DNA of 64,000 nt from Opisthorchis felineus (GCA_004794785.1 SJOL01004009.1:422485-486484); one strand, 5' to 3'; counted from the stretch's first letter, positions 10,851 to 25,506 are shown. The notes: a model not told the origin generated them from the sequence alone. Program-made: numbers and translations.

Positions 10851-13800
10851 TTAGTCAAAGTGGATTTCTGGTATAAAAAAACATTGGGTTTTGCTTGCAC
10901 TCTAGTTTGGCCTGCACGTACGAGGGTTGGCGCATATTTCTGGTAAAACGGATGCTAATTTCAACTGGTTGACGTTTATGAATGCTACGTGGGCGTGTAT
11001 TAAAACATGTCACTTGTAAGCAGTATAGATGATATGTATAGTATACTGTATGTCGCCTTGATAGTAAAAGGGAAATATACAACTTAGTGATGCTGTTTTG
11101 AAGAACAACGGCTGCTTATTCCTACTTACATTTCTAGTTTTTTGAAGACCCACCCATTTTGTTCTCTTCTATATCATAGAAGCCAGTTACCACTTGACTT
11201 GAACAAAATAGAGTGGGGAGGCCGAAATGCCTGCAAGTGCTGCGTGTCACTCATTTGGAAGTCATCTGGGTTTATGGGGAATGTATACTCACAACTAACA
11301 AGTTGAAACCACAAGACTTATCCCGTTCCTAAGGAAGGCAACTTGAGAGAAAGTTAGAACAATTTTTATAAATTTTTATAAACTTTATAAATTCTTCAGA
11401 CGAACAAACAGAAAGGTTCCAGTTTTGAAGAACTTTTGCTTGAATGATATAAAAATTCTTCTTTCAGTGAAAACTCGATGTTATCTGTATTTTATCTGAC
11501 TGCAGGTGCTCCACTGAAAATTTTACACTCCACAGCCCCAGAGCTTTAGAAAAATTGGCTGGTTTCGTCCGTGTTTTACATTTCAACAGGCTAATGACCC
11601 AGATGAATAAATGGTAGTCGTCGTTTACAATAGCCTATTCTGCTGGCAGAGAATTTTGTGGATTCTTTGCCTTACAGTCATCAAAAGCTGCTACACCCGT
11701 AACATAACCCTATGAGCAGTGGAATCAATGTATCACGGTTAAATTCATCCGATTTATTTGGAGAAATTTGACAGAACTTGAAGGGATTCGGACATGGGCA
11801 CAAAGGAATCATTTGCGGAGCAAGTGCGTCTTCTCTAAACAGCACATTACAGATCTTAGGTTCAGTGATTCTCGGATTCTTTGTAAACCTACGTACTGAT
11901 CAAATACTTGTTTTTATTCCAGTGAATTTTTCATCCGAATGGTGAAAACATCTGCTTCAGGGTGTCATTTATTGGAATCCATGGTGACTGAGTGATCTAG
12001 GAATGGTTACGATTTCTCTGCAGATGCGGTTGTTGGTCCCTGACTCAACACACGGTTTCCTATTGGCTGGCCTTTTCACGTTACGGCTTTCCGACTAAAA
12101 GGGCTTTCAAATCCCTGAAGGGTAGCGTGCAGTCCGGATCTCGAATGAAAAAAACCGATGTTCAATCGCTCACATGCCTCAGAGATAGTCAAACACGTTG
12201 GTTCTAACCCGTAAACACATATATGGTTTTTTGGTCCAGCTGATATGTAATCCCGGCAAAAAGCCCTAAAGTGACTAATTTATGATTTCAGCCACCTCAA
12301 TCATTGGTGAAGCTTGCTCAGAAGTATTTTGTCTATTAGCTTTTGTTAAATTGAGCACCTTATCAGCGTGCAGGCCAGTTGAACTCACTCGCCAACGTGA
12401 CTTCGGATGGGAGTACATAACAAGGGGATATTTAGTAAACAAACTCTCCGCTTTCCGGTAACGTGTCCCTTTGAGAGATCTGTCTTGGCCTCACTTAAAT
12501 ATAGTAACCATCCTTCGTTGGGTTCAGCAGAACATCTTCACTTCCCGTTCACTAAAAGTTCAAATGCGACTTCTCCCTGTGAAGTGGTTTCATTCTTTCA
12601 TTCATTTCATTTTTGCAGAACATCATCGTTACCCATCAGTGCTGAATGGAAACGCTTCGTCTTAGTAAGACCTTCATTCACGCAACACCAGGTTGTAGGA
12701 GGCAAATCCAATGCTACTGGCCAGTGGTTCTTCGGTGTGACCAATGCTTAACAGCTATTACTGAAAAATAAGCACTCGTCTCTGTTTAAATCCATCTGCT
12801 CTCACATTTGTGAGTACTATTCAACCAAATCTGACTCACAAAACTCAAAAAGGCGTATGCCGTTGCTTCAAATTAGATTATTCCTAATTCTCACATACCT
12901 ATGTTTTTCTACTGTTTCCCAAAAGATTGTATTTCATGATTTTTACAATAAAAAAACTCGCCCTTCTATTCCACGTAATCACATCACTAAATGTGGACAC
13001 GCGCTTCTATGCTTCCTCAGTTTTGGGACTAATTAGCTTTCATTGATTGAAGAAAGAATTGCATAAGCCCAACCTAATTACTGGCCTCCAAATCGATCGG
13101 CGTATTGCTATGAAGTATTTCAGCGGCAATCAAAACAGAAACACAAATTTCAATGCTTTGGTCTCAATAGAAAACAAACAGCGACATCTGTTAATGGAGG
13201 GGGGCGGATATTATGTTCGCTTTAGCTTTTAACTTTGAAAATATTGATTACGTAGTGTATCCTAGTGACAGCAATTTCAGTGGACATAAAAACAGAACAT
13301 GCCGCTAATGGATGCAGAAATCTGCTCGAACACAAAGGCTAGGAGAACTTTGTTAGAGTTATAACTAATGGAACTTAGTACCTGTTATTCTGCATTGCAT
13401 AAAACTGTTTAGAATAAGATGACAAAATATGGATACCCTCAAAAGTACTCTTTTATTGACTTTGAGAAGATTTTATCATTTTTCGGTGCGCTAATCAATG
13501 TACTTGGAGACATCTGTGGAGAGATAGAGTGGTAGCACCTGGTGCTTGTCCTTTGTAGGTCCTTTTGAGCGTTGAGTTACTGTCAGAAGTGATTGCAGTT
13601 CTGTTCAAACTAAGGCAACTGATTTTCCGTTTACTCGTCTACCTTGCTTCAAACGGCTTCATCACGTATACGAAGAGGTTGACCTCACAAGTGGAGCCTC
13701 TGAGTTGTTGGGTCCACCTGAGTGTGTTCAGGTTGCATGTAAACAAGCGGTGATAACTCCTGCTTTAGGCTGGATACAGAATTCATTCCGTTGTTGTACT

Positions 13801-14711
13801 CAGCCGACCTAGTGGAGCCCATAAGCACTGGTGCGCCAGCTTCCGAACACCACGTCGCCAGTAACTTAAAATCCCCAGAATCCCGCCCGGTATTTACCAT
13901 TTATTTATTATTAATTAATTATTTACCATCTGCTGATAGATCGACATCGGTCTACTCGTAATTTCCGACCTGTTTCTGATTATTGGACACAGATATGTTG
14001 AAATATTGGTAACCCGGATGCATTCATTGGCAACTGAGTGGAATTATACCGAGATTTGTGGCTCGCATCAAGGATCACCAAATCCGGCATCCAAACGAAC
14101 CCCACAGAAAGAATGCACGCAAATCAACCAATTAACCGACCGCAACTTGGGGCTGGACCAGTCAGGATAAAGACAGCAAACTACTAAAAATGGAAGATAT
14201 GCCATCAACCAGTCAAACAACATGAATGTGGATCACGACGCAAAACGGATCGTGAACGGATCAACTTGGACAGGAAATAATGGACGACAATGTCAGCATG
14301 TAGTGGAGCAACCGACAGCCAGAAATACAGACCACAACCCAAAACAGATCAGGATCGGATCAATAAGACTTCAACTGTGAGGATTATGGGTAGCCACTCA
14401 GGGAGTTGCTTAAAGCTGCTGTTTTCAAACTATATAAGCGCAGGCACAAAAGAGGAACTATCCACCCAACAGGGCACTTAAAATGTCTTCCGCGAATTTC
14501 GACGAAATGTCTGCAAGTCAATCGCCTAGTTCGGTGAACAGATCAGTGACCACCTGATCAGTTACCAATGACTATAAATAATTTACACAGTTATGTTAAT
14601 TCGCATGAAGGTGTGCCCATGAACAAAAGTTCTTTTACGTTGTCTTGAAGGATGGTTGCGTAAGTTATTAGGAGAACAAAAGTAGCAAATAAAGGTTGAT
14701 TTCCGTGACAG
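10851..14711. other. No supported gene; anonymous DNA
   Basis: No convincing exon, RNA gene or repeat was recognised, apart from a T/A-rich low-complexity patch at 13892-13929 with 'atttaccat' at both edges. Confidence 0.4.
13892..13929. repeat. AT-rich low-complexity tract
   Basis: TTTA/TTAA-type simple sequence bounded on both sides by 'atttaccat', suggesting a small tandem duplication or slippage product. Confidence 0.6.
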
Positions 14712-14918
14712 TTGCTCTCTGAAAAAGCTACTTCGTCATACTACTCAGGAACCCTGCGAAAAGGCTCCGTGAAATTCCAACTAGAGGCAGCAGGTCACCC
14801 GGTCAGTGGGCCATGGAGTCAAGCAGGCAACGTTGATTCAAGACAAAGTTTGGATTTAGAAATTCAAATTCAAGAAGATGAAAACCGAGAAAGCCAAGAC
14901 ATAAGCTACTGGAAAAAG
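14712..14918 (+). CDS. Possible internal exon, unidentified protein
   Basis: The frame opens exactly at a good 3' splice-site context ('gatttccgtgacag', ending 14711) and a TGA precedes it in frame. At 14918 it reaches AAAAAG followed by GTAGTA, a reasonable donor, giving 69 codons in phase 0. The peptide is Ser- and Gln/Glu-rich and hydrophilic, with no cysteine pattern or domain I recognise. The frame stays open past the donor to a TAG at 15078-15080, so a terminal exon is also possible. The case rests only on splice context plus an open frame. Confidence 0.25.
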
Positions 14919-17900
14919 GTAGTACCCAAGGGCACCTTAAACCTAAGGAAACATTGGTTCGGCCTAGCGGAGCAACAACACCTCACCCTTGTGGGCCTCC
15001 AAAATTGCAAGAACTCAATCAATATCTCAGATTCATCCCCTTGCATGCATAATTTTCCTTATGACGCCATGGTTGAGTAGCTGGTTAGCTTGAGTGAATG
15101 AATTCAGAAAGAATTATCAGCCTGATACTTCTGGGTTTGTCAACCAATCAGATTAGAGATCTAAAGCAGATAAACATTGAATATGCCCCCTATTTTGACT
15201 TTCCAATCATAAAACAAGAACAGATTGCATTCTTGAATTGATTGAGTGCAGTGGCAAGATACTTGCATCTTTATCCGGCACCTTAAGGAACTACTACTAG
15301 CTCTCCTAGTTCGCACCTGCGGCGTTCAGTTTGCTTTAACTAGTGAAGTATATCCGTGGAAATGTGCGATGAAATCTCCTTCTGACAGATCCTTACATGA
15401 ATCAGTTTGAAACTCAAAAGCTAAGAGCACCTATTGGGTAGGTTACATTGCGTGGTTACCACGTGGACAAGAGGCTTTTCTACTTGCCGGCCATAATAGC
15501 TGTGCAACAGACTCGTTAATCAGTTTCGACTCAGTTCATGAACTGTCATGAACTTTGCCAGTGGGCCAGAAAAGAACGGACATTTAATTTTCATAGATGT
15601 TATTATTCAATACAAGGCCGGGGAAACCATGGAGAGCTCATAGAAAGTAAACCTGGAAGGGCCAGTATATTCATTTTAACAGTTCTGTTATGCTGCAACA
15701 GAGACGTAACCTAATTAGGTTTTTCACGGAGGGGGGCAAGACAACTATGTCCCTTGGACTGTCTACAACGGATACCAGAGTAGTAGAAAGCAAATTTCAC
15801 AGAAAGGTTCTTCTGGACGATTAGTACTGAAGAATGTAAAACCTTTAAAATTGAGACACTTCAGTTGAGAAATAGAAGAATTCCGTTCAAGTGTAACGCG
15901 GTTGGTGAACTAGTTACTAGACATTCGACTGATGTGACGTGGCTTCTAATCTGTGCCTGAAATTTCAGCTTCAGTTTTCCTGTCAGGTTTTATTTGAAAA
16001 CAAAACTGCGAAGCTCTAAGTGTATTTATTTGTATGCTCATGTTGTTTGCCACTCGACAGGGGAATTGCCGAAAAGAATACGTAAACACAATCTGTGTCC
16101 CTGAGTGGTGTGCTTTGAAGAAGCTTAGCTCAAATGTGATTGGACAACGCCTGGCCGAAATCATTCATTTCACAGACAAAGAACACGCCTTTGGAGATAC
16201 ACATTGTGTACCGACCATGATCGGCGTGATCCAGAATATTACCGATTTCAGTGGCTACTGGAATCCGACCACATGACCAAAAACTATGCGTCAGAAAAAT
16301 CTTTATGCTCTATGAACTTGAGTTATCCTTCGAACAATTCAGTTCCATAGACTTTCCTGGCATGGACTTCGTCTACTTGACTCCATCGCCCATTGATCCG
16401 TGTAGCTACGTCCTTTTTTAAACAGAATACACCCATTAATTTCACAAGCTCCCCAAGTCCTATCCGCAGAACCATGCAGAAAACAACGCTTTTTTCGCTA
16501 TCTACGCCTTTATGTATGTCTCCATTGCATCAACAGTTCGGCCTTATAACTTTACAACTATTGCCGGTTCAAAAAGACAGTTCAACGATAATGATATAGC
16601 AGCTTGGAAGGCAGGAATGCATTAAGCATTGGAAACGTCATGCCATAAATCTTGTTGTTTAACCGGTGATGATTATCAGCTTTGTGACGATATTGCGAGC
16701 GAAATAACAGCAACCAACTTCTGCGTGATGGCAAGGCAACAGACTGCTTTAATGCCCACCTTACGTCAATGAAAAATAAAGTCAAGACAGCCACTCACCT
16801 GTTACTAATATCAACAATCACTATGGGTAGTAGAGGTTTGCAAAAATTTAAAAACGTCTTTGCACGCTTAGTGGTTTGGACCCCAGGGCATCCAGTCCTG
16901 CTGAACTTCAGTGAAAGTTACAGCAACTGTCCAGTGTCAGAATGATTGTGGTTTATTTATTTATTTATATTTATGTTTTATTTTATTTTTGGTAACCTAC
17001 TCTCTGACGCAACATGTCACCAGCTGACACGACGAGGAGAATTCAGGTGCGCCAATCTGTGCTGATACCTATCCGCAACATTTTTTCGCATAATTTTCTT
17101 CAGTTTTGAGTTCGGCAACAGGGGTCTGCTGTCAATCAGCGCTCGTCGGAAAATAATCTCTGGTTAGGTCTGACCCACTGACAGCGTTGTTTCGTCAATG
17201 AGTCAAGGCGTTTCGGATTGCGAACGTGAGTCCAGCATATAAAACCTGCCTCTCCGAAAAAAAAGACATGGCATTTGTTAAGCTGTCATGCGAATATAAT
17301 TTTCATTCACTGCGGCTGTGGATTATCCTTTACAGTTTGTATTTTTGTCATCATATCCTGCGCAAAAGTTTGTTTTTACTAATTATGGCTACAATCGTTT
17401 GGTGGGTTTTTATCCTTCGGCACAAGCCTTACCCAGTGTATTCACCTCACTTTGTTCAGTGGTACGAAAGCCTATCGATCATACCTATATCAAAAATGTC
17501 AGCTCTGCCAACTGGATGATTCGATGCAGGTCAATTTTATCAAGTAAAACGGGCCCTAAACGACCACACAAAGATAGCTTTTGCAGAATACTTCCTTGTT
17601 AGTAGTTCAAAATTCGTTGTTTAACAGCTATGAAAACAACAGCTATCCATAATCAAGCCTGTTTTTGACTCGATGGTGTGCTGAAGAGCTCCAGACATTC
17701 CAGATTCTTTTTACGTCTATATACTCCGACTGGTTAACCTCCGCTGAAGTTTTGTCCCACACTGGCGCTGAAGGGGTTACCATCGTAAACCCAGTTTCTT
17801 ATCCAACTTCTAGAGGGTTTGTCCTTCTACGCTCTATCTGGTAGTTTAGATGAATTTTTGTTCCCCTACAGGCAAGTCTAGACTCAATGCATCATCTATC

Positions 17901-18761
17901 CCCAATAAAGGTGACTTCTCAGCACCATCCTGAAACATATTCATCGTGCTGGCCTCTGCAACTTTGTTCGTGTACAATCCAGGGATAGGATCCATCTTGG
18001 TCCTATGCCCATCGCCTGGCCGGAGTTATGTCACCCAAATCTTCATGCAAATCTAGCATTTCCTGGCCAATTCAATGATCCAGCCAATAAGTGGTGTATG
18101 CTTCATCGCATTTTGTCTTTCAAAACCTACAAGCTCATTTGTGACCATCACAGTCTTCTAGATGGTCAAAAACTGTGAAGATACCTGAAGTAGCCTATTT
18201 ACTGCTTTTATCCCAAACGATCATCTCATTTTCGTTCCAGTTTCTCCACAGAGAAGTAATTCATTCCAAGAGAAATAGTTAGCTTCATTTATCTTCTGCT
18301 TCATCGAAGCCATGGTGGCATACTGCTGCAGATGCACACATGAACAGATTTGACATGGAATAATGGATTTAGGTTTGTCCTCGTTTTCGAACCGATTAGA
18401 CTGGATACATTAAATTAAGTGTCAAGTTGTGACGAATTCTTTGGTGAGGAGAACTCTAGCATGTAAGCCCAGGAATCTAGTCACCCGTCATAAAAGCAGA
18501 CATTCCGCCCACCTATAATGCGCCGCAAAATTTTTCCCGACCCTGAGTGTCATCTAACTGGCAACCTGCTGTTCACGTTTCTATGTTCGTTTGGTTGCTA
18601 GCCTAGTCCTTTTCAGCCGTCGATTTTCATAGCCTCTGACAGCACTTTTTTCGTTTGCTTAAGTATCGTACCGGCGAATCAAATAGGAATATACCAGGTG
18701 TTTTAGTGCCTTTTAGTAACTTTTTTACAGGAGAGATCTAGAGACCTGTGTGAGAAACTTT
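14919..18761. other. No supported gene; anonymous DNA
   Basis: Two overlapping plus-strand frames at 17226-17602 are hydrophobic but of chance length and unrecognised. An AT-rich TTTA-type stretch lies at 16951-16999. The LINE fragment that follows may extend upstream into this stretch, but I cannot align it. Confidence 0.4.
16951..16999. repeat. (TTTA)n-like low-complexity tract
   Basis: Imperfect TTTA/TTTTA repeats, clear by eye. Confidence 0.7.
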
Positions 18762-19184
18762 CTTAAAGTGTGCGGAGTTTATCGCCCTGTGGCCACTTCT
18801 CTGACCCTTCTAAAAGTTGTAGAGAGAGCCGTACTTGTTTTCTGGTTGTGACATCCTCCAACTGGCTTTTAAGACAAGATGTAGCACACTGTTAATCACG
18901 ATATGTTTAACCCAGTTCATCGGTCTGTCTCTAGGTAAAGCTTTCACCATAGAAAAGTGCATCTTTCTAGACTTTCCCTGATGTTCCACATCTTCAAAAG
19001 GTAACCTCATTTTGCTTCAGTTTGTTGGATTTTCTGTAACATCACTTGGTTGGTTTACTATTTCTTCTCTGGTTTCTAGCACACGAAGGGTTGACGGCAG
19101 TGTCCTCTACACGGTTCCAGTAAACCGAGGTTCTTTGAGGTATGTTTTTGTCATCATTTTTTCTATCCAACTTTCGCTCATCTA
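18762..19184 (+). pseudogene. Non-LTR retrotransposon (CR1/Jockey-like) reverse-transcriptase relic
   Basis: At 18774-18848 the frame reads 'VYRPVATSLTLLKVVERAV', a close fit to the N-terminal block of LINE reverse transcriptases (N-Y-R-P-V-x-L-T-S-x-x-x-K-x-x-E-R). After a stop and a frame shift, 18958-19140 reads 'CIFLDF' (motif A, with the catalytic Asp at 18970-18972). It then gives 'GFSVTSLGWF', 'RRVDGSV' and 'TVPVNRGSL', in the order found between motif A and the P-Q-G-S motif B. The second Asp of motif A is lost, stops are frequent and motif C (YADD) is not found, so the copy is dead. A minus-strand frame at 18810-19010 is its shadow. Confidence 0.75.
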
Positions 19185-22100
19185 GACTTTTAAAACACGT
19201 TGCTGAGTTTATTCTCTCCATTCTTTCTCTGGTGGACGTTCCAAAAACCGATTACCACACCCCAAGAATAAACTAAGCAATTCAGTCTTTTACCTTCTAT
19301 ATGTAAATTTGTATACTACTGTGCTTTTTATGTAATTTTTACTGCTCACCTGCTAGACCTATTAGTCCCTTGAGGATAATATTACTCCTCACCTTAGCCG
19401 GTTGCACTAAAGAGTTTCATTTTCACGCCTTATGGTATGTTTTTCTTGCGCAGCACTTCGCGGACGCATACTCTCCATTCAGACGTTTAATCAGTCAAGT
19501 CTTTCAGGCAAACGCAAGATGATATAAAAATCAACCGTGACCATGCTTCTCTCAATAGCTTTTTCATATTTTAGCTAGATGTCTCACTAGACCTGAGAAT
19601 TTCAGTGGTCACTTTCAGGCACACTTTTACTCATGTTTGCTTTTGTGTTGCCTACTTAAACAAACATTTAAGGCTGCGCGTGATCCAAACGGTTGCAGCT
19701 TGTCATGCATAACAAATCCATCCTTTATAATTTTGTCTCCAAAATTGAGATGTAGTCCTCATTATAACCTTGGCACTCCAAAACTGTCGGAAATGGCACT
19801 AAAACTTGTATGGCGTCCTCGGTGGACGAAGAAAAAGTCGAGATCAATTCCCGCATTGGGACAACCATGACGGAGTGTGCCCACACCTATAGGACCGTTT
19901 GTCTATCAAGTTCGAAGATTATATTGGTGCTACACACTGGATACTGCTAATAAGTTCTGAAGCCACAAGAAGGCTTCAAGTGATTGACGAACGGTGGCAA
20001 GTGGAAACGCTGGGGTGCGTCGGATGGGATTTTAGAGGACGTGGCCCACTCACAGTAGGACTAGTCAAACTTCATTAGGAACCTTGATTAAAACACATAC
20101 ATTGCATCTCATAGGACCTTCCACAGCCATTCTGGCTCCTACAAGTAGCTGTTGGGAACAACGTAAAGATGGTAAGTCTACCACCGTGAAACGAACTATG
20201 AAAGGTGATTACCAGCAAAATTACTTCGTTTTGTCAAAAACCAAAATGGACATGCAGGTTACTGTGGCTACTGAAAAACAAGTAGACTGCAAAGCCAATA
20301 ACACACGCAAAATAAAGCTATGGCCTTCGACGTGCGATTTCTTCCATTCCTCCGAGGTGGATAAAGAATCAAACAACTAGTAAGTAGTAGTTAGTAATTT
20401 CCTAGTGTCGTTGTCTTTAACGCACAGCCGGTCAAATCTCTGGTGAATCGAATTGCACGTACTCGAGTACACATGCTATGGACGATAGATAGAAGTTAAC
20501 TGAAACTGTCAAACAACTGAGCTGGTACTCGGTAAAACGTGTGAAAATCATTTCATTCATTTCCAGTGTGGAAACTGGATTGACGCACACACCTCACTAG
20601 CTTGTTTGCACACAAGTCAAACATATCAAACTGGGTTTATGTGCCTGTTGAGTGCTGATCTGTTGTACAACTGACTTTTTTAAGTTATCTAAACTGCGCA
20701 CCACTTCGAAGGCAAAACTGCTGATTTAATGGCATACACAAGTTTTGCCGAAGTCTCTTTGACAACGCAGTTCTGATTGATTCAGTTTGGGACGGTGATT
20801 CTATTGTGACCAACCACTCTACTCGAATGCATAATTAGCAGCACGAAACGGATCATCTTGTAGAATCACACATATTTGTGAAAGTGTTGGTCCACTCACT
20901 CGGAGAAAGAAGATACCTCATTATCCACAGCAGAAGTTTCCAGGGGACCTCCATCGTTTTCGTTCTTTCCGATACAGATCAAGCTTATATGAAATGAAAA
21001 TTACGCACGTTTTATGTTTGCTTGTTTAAATTACCTGCCCATTCGTCATGGGCATTTAGATCTCATCCTCACTTTTACTAGGAACTTGTTATCATAAAAC
21101 AATAACTACACTACTAGGTGGTGTCTAGAATTTGCAACGCAGTCAGTTGAAACCACCTGTGTAACACTTGGTTATACAGCAATCCCTCTATCTAACTAAC
21201 CTCCGCGTAACAGCGCACTCTTCAGCACAACCGCTAGGTTACTCTTCCCTTCGTAACACGTGCGTTTCACTAGTAATACTTGGTATATTGGAATCTTTCG
21301 AGGTTTTAACACAGATAGAGTAGTTTCCCACGTTTGGAAAATTCCAACTTTGCCGACAGAGCACGTAGAAAGGTAGTGCGGTTGAGGCAATTGGTCAGTC
21401 TGTTGCTGTTTAGTAGTCTTATTTTCAGGACAGTTTCCAGCTTCTTACAAGTCGTCCACATGTGTACGTGTGTTACAACGATTTTATTTGAAACCCTGAG
21501 AACATTTGGAAGGAAGGAGGAGTGAACAGATATTCGTGCCAGGGAAGACAAAGTGTTTGATTAAATTGTTTTTGCGCACACAAAACTGGTTGTCCCAGGT
21601 TAATCAATGTAACGTAGCAAAACAGTGAATTGTTGTCTGGGGATATCGGGTTGACATCTGAGCTGCAGAAATCCTGCAATCGATGATAGTGTGTATCGGG
21701 TTGTGGACTGGACAGCCGACGGCAACTGATCCTACACACCAGACCAGATTTGTCTTTTGTACCAAGCCGGAAGTGCTTCTTGTCACGTGATCACCATCCA
21801 GCAATTAAGCAGCTTCATCGAATGGACATCCGGACTTGTCAGCCAGACAGGACATCTGGGATTGCGCTAAGGAGTCCAGATGAGCATCACCGAAAATGAG
21901 ATCAATTCTTCCAGATGGACGCATATCATACCAAAGATTAGCATTTTCATTGACTGGAAATCTTTCCCTCCTGTGTCTACACAGTTCCTTCACTGTACTT
22001 GAAATACCAGACACTTAGTACGGGGTTTGTAAAACAGGTGGAGCGAACTAGTGGATGAGATGCAGTAAAGCATCATCTTACCGAATTCCAAGTCGATTGA

Positions 22101-25100
22101 GTAGACATTACAATGCAAGGAATAACTGGTCCGAAAATAACTTCCCGGAATACCGCTAACCTCTAAGGGGATTCTGACAAATGTCTCCACGCGAAAGCTC
22201 TATACGCTACAATCGTTTGACCAGGCACCACGTACTTCGTGACCACTTTGAGTTGCATAGATGTTCCCCGGAAAGGTTACTGGTTATTGATAATAGTTCA
22301 ATTCCCACAAATCTACAGCAAGTACAACGTCACGTAAAATCTGAAAGCCCCTCAATATATCAGCCCACCAACCAATGACTACTCACCACCACATGTTGTG
22401 TAAATTGGACTTTCTAGAACACATCCCTCTTACTCTAATGAAGCCCCAGTCCTATCAGTACTATTTAACAAAAGTACAACTATTGAATTAAGTCAGTAAG
22501 TTGAGGGTCCCGAAAAATGTACCTCTAACTTCAGCAGCTTGAACCAAAATGACATACGATTTTAAAAGAGATAAGGCGCAGGACATTTTTTAACACTATT
22601 GTAATGGTCTGTGATCATTTTGATTATAACCTCCGAATGCCGGTGCAGGAATCCTAGTTCTGCTTGCAAGTTGGTGGATAAGAACCTGCGTTTTGGGGTA
22701 GAACAGATCAACAGACCAAAATGCACAAATGCTGTCAGGTTTACTCATTTTACAGTACTTACAGGACGAAAGGCCTATCTGTGGCAATGCTGTCTAGAGG
22801 CAAAACCTACAAAAAAACCAAAGCTGCGTCAAATAAAACAGCAGTTGTATGCTTATGTTCATTATAAGACAACTTTGGATGTCTGTCCTTCAAGATAGAA
22901 TCGTAGCATGACGCCATCATTTACCTGTTGTTTTACTGGTATCTGAGGTCAGCTAGAACACCAATACAAGCCCAACATTGTTTGGAATTCCCACCTGCGA
23001 ACAAACAATTTATTTGCATCAGGCCAGGCACAGTTGATGAGCATCCGCACGACCGAAATGTTGGTTTGTGGTGGGAAATAGTCCTGTTCTATGGCTAGGA
23101 AATAATGCTATCCGGTGTTGTGTCCAACGGTGTTCTCTGATCCATCAAGGCTCTGAAAAGCGCCTGGTACGTGGAATCAATTCATACGGTCGAACAACCT
23201 GACAACCTGTAAAGTTCGATCTCACTATTACAAGACCTTTCTGGAAAACCAAAGCTTTCATTGATTTATCCGAGGTCGACAGGTCGAATCGTAAAATACA
23301 ACTATTAAACCAGCCGAGATATAAAATAAGTAATGGATAAGATCACAAAGTTAGAAGGGACTATTCAGAGATGGCAGGGACTCAATGAATTGAACGTTTC
23401 CGAAAGTGGCTTTGTGGTCATTTTTAAACACAGAAGGCTTTCAAAACCAGAAAAAATGGATGGTGCGCCGGATTGCAGTTTTTTTCGGTAAGCCGAGATA
23501 AACAATGAACCTAAAATTCAACTTGAATACATTTGGTTCATGATTGAACAACTCGACAATTCGACAGCTCTAAACTGTGAATGTACATCACAAGTAAGCA
23601 TAAAATGATAAAGAATAAAGGCGAAAGATTGGGGATGGACAATCAGTAAAGTGGCGTAATTTTTGTGAGATCTGAAATTAGTTATCTGAAATTAGTTATA
23701 GAAAACTAGCGCCACGTATACATTTGTAACACATGTCTTTTATTGAAAAAGACCGGATAAGTTTTAGATTTAATAAGTCTTTAAATTTCCTCGGAAAAAT
23801 CTCAAAGAAGGCTTAAGTTTCGGTGCAACAGAAGGGGAACCGGAAAGAATTTGTGTCCCTGTAGCAGTCACAGTTTCAAGCGGACGAGAACAACAAAAGT
23901 CAGAGAATTTTTTCATGCCCGTGCACGTTCGTTGCTTCAGTTTTTTTACCCTTTGCGTCATATCCACCATAATAACAACACGGACATTCTTGCCACATCA
24001 ATACTCAACCGCTGTCCTAATTTTCTTGTCGATTCGCGCAAAGGGACAATAAGTTTCTTCCATCCAGTCTGTTGAATCACACTTAAGGTATGGATATAAT
24101 GTGCGACGCAATCATTTCGATGATACTTGTTGACCGTATATAATTTGAGGGGAAACTGGAACAAGACATGCGTATTTATAAATTTTAAGTTTACTTTTTA
24201 TTCCAGCCTCACAGTTGATGTGGTCGGTGCCATATTTCGGTGAATATACGGACAGGAATTTCGTGACAGGATCTTTGTTTAGACGGAAATCATGCTGTCA
24301 ACTTCACTAAGCCAGATTTGCTCGTAAATATGTACGAAAGTAAAACACAAACAAGAAGGTAAATTCTGAATCTAGGGGTGGCAGGTTTGTATATCATAAA
24401 GACATACACTATGGTACTCCATCAGTAGGTAGTTTACTCTCAGGATTTCCGGCGAAAATTGTTCGTCTGACGAATAAAAGTTAACTTGTCAGTCTGCTTT
24501 CTAGTGAATAAGGACACCAATGTCTAATCGAAGAAACCTTTAAACTAAGCGCGTCTACTTCAGTCAAGCCAGTAAAACAACCAGAGTTGAGACAGAGAAC
24601 CTAAGTGCTATTGTAGGCGAATTCAAGAAAATCCGGCGAGCTAACCCTACTGGTTCGAGACGGAGCTATCAGTCTCTATTAGTTAGCTGAAGGTCAATGG
24701 GTTAACTTAATCGACATGCAAATCTCACGGTAGAATCTCGAAATATTTCTGTCCTGCACCCATATGATACTGTATGTGTCAATAAACTCGACAGATCTGT
24801 GTTATCGGTCATGTGATCCGCATTTTTTTCGATACATAGACAGTTAAACACAACTTATATGTATCTAGACAGCCAAGTATGATGGCCACGAAGCACAAGC
24901 CAGTAAGACTTGAATATTAAGATGATAATTATAGAAGTAGGACGTAATGTCTCATGGCAGGAATCATTTTACGGTGGAGGAGCAGTTAGTTCTCAAGAAT
25001 AAGCAAACATATCTCAATTCAATGGAACTTAAAACTTATCTGAAACATCCTTAGACCTGACAGAAATCATCCTGTCTTTAACGACTCTCTGGAATGCTAG

Positions 25101-25311
25101 CTGATTAATTGTTGAGTTAAACAGGTTTTGCATGTGCATTCTCTGACGATATTTTAAGCCTTGTAACTATGTTCAGTGGTTTTGTTATAGTTTCTTCCCA
25201 ATTGTCGTACAGTAGAAATTACATCCGGTCCAAGAAAGCTGCGACTTTAATATCCAAGGGTGAAACGTGTGGATTATTTGTCACTTGATGTTGGTAGTCA
25301 ACTTTGTGCAG
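19185..25311. other. No supported gene; anonymous DNA
   Basis: Many overlapping short frames (for example 21196-22190 on the minus strand) but no domain, repeat copy or RNA gene that I can support. The minus frame ending at 21805 starts downstream of plausible AG acceptors and looks protein-like, yet lacks a usable donor or polyA signal. Confidence 0.4.
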
Positions 25312-25506
25312 GAAACTGATTTTTCGCTAACCACTTTTAGTGATCCCGAACTTTTGGCCTCGCAGCAAAACTCATCGGCTAGCGCTCTCGACAACACCAG
25401 AGACATTCATGAACTGATCCTTCTGGGGATAAAGTTGAACTCGATGTCTTCAAATAAAATGGTGCACAATAGTACGCAATTCAACGACACTTGTCAGGAA
25501 TACTAA
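25312..25506 (+). CDS. Possible 3'-terminal exon, unidentified protein
   Basis: A good acceptor ('caactttgtgcag', ending 25311) is followed by an open frame of 64 codons to TAA at 25504-25506. AATAAA occurs about 40 nt beyond the stop (25546-25551) and again at 25563-25568, as expected for a last coding exon and short 3' UTR. The peptide is polar, with two N-x-S/T sequons ('NSSA', 'NSTQ') and the stretch 'DIHELILLGIKLN'. No family is recognised. The combination of acceptor, stop and polyA signals makes this one of the better exon candidates here, though each signal is common by chance. Confidence 0.3.
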   Translation, partial: ETDFSLTTFSDPELLASQQNSSASALDNTRDIHELILLGIKLNSMSSNKMVHNSTQFNDTCQEY

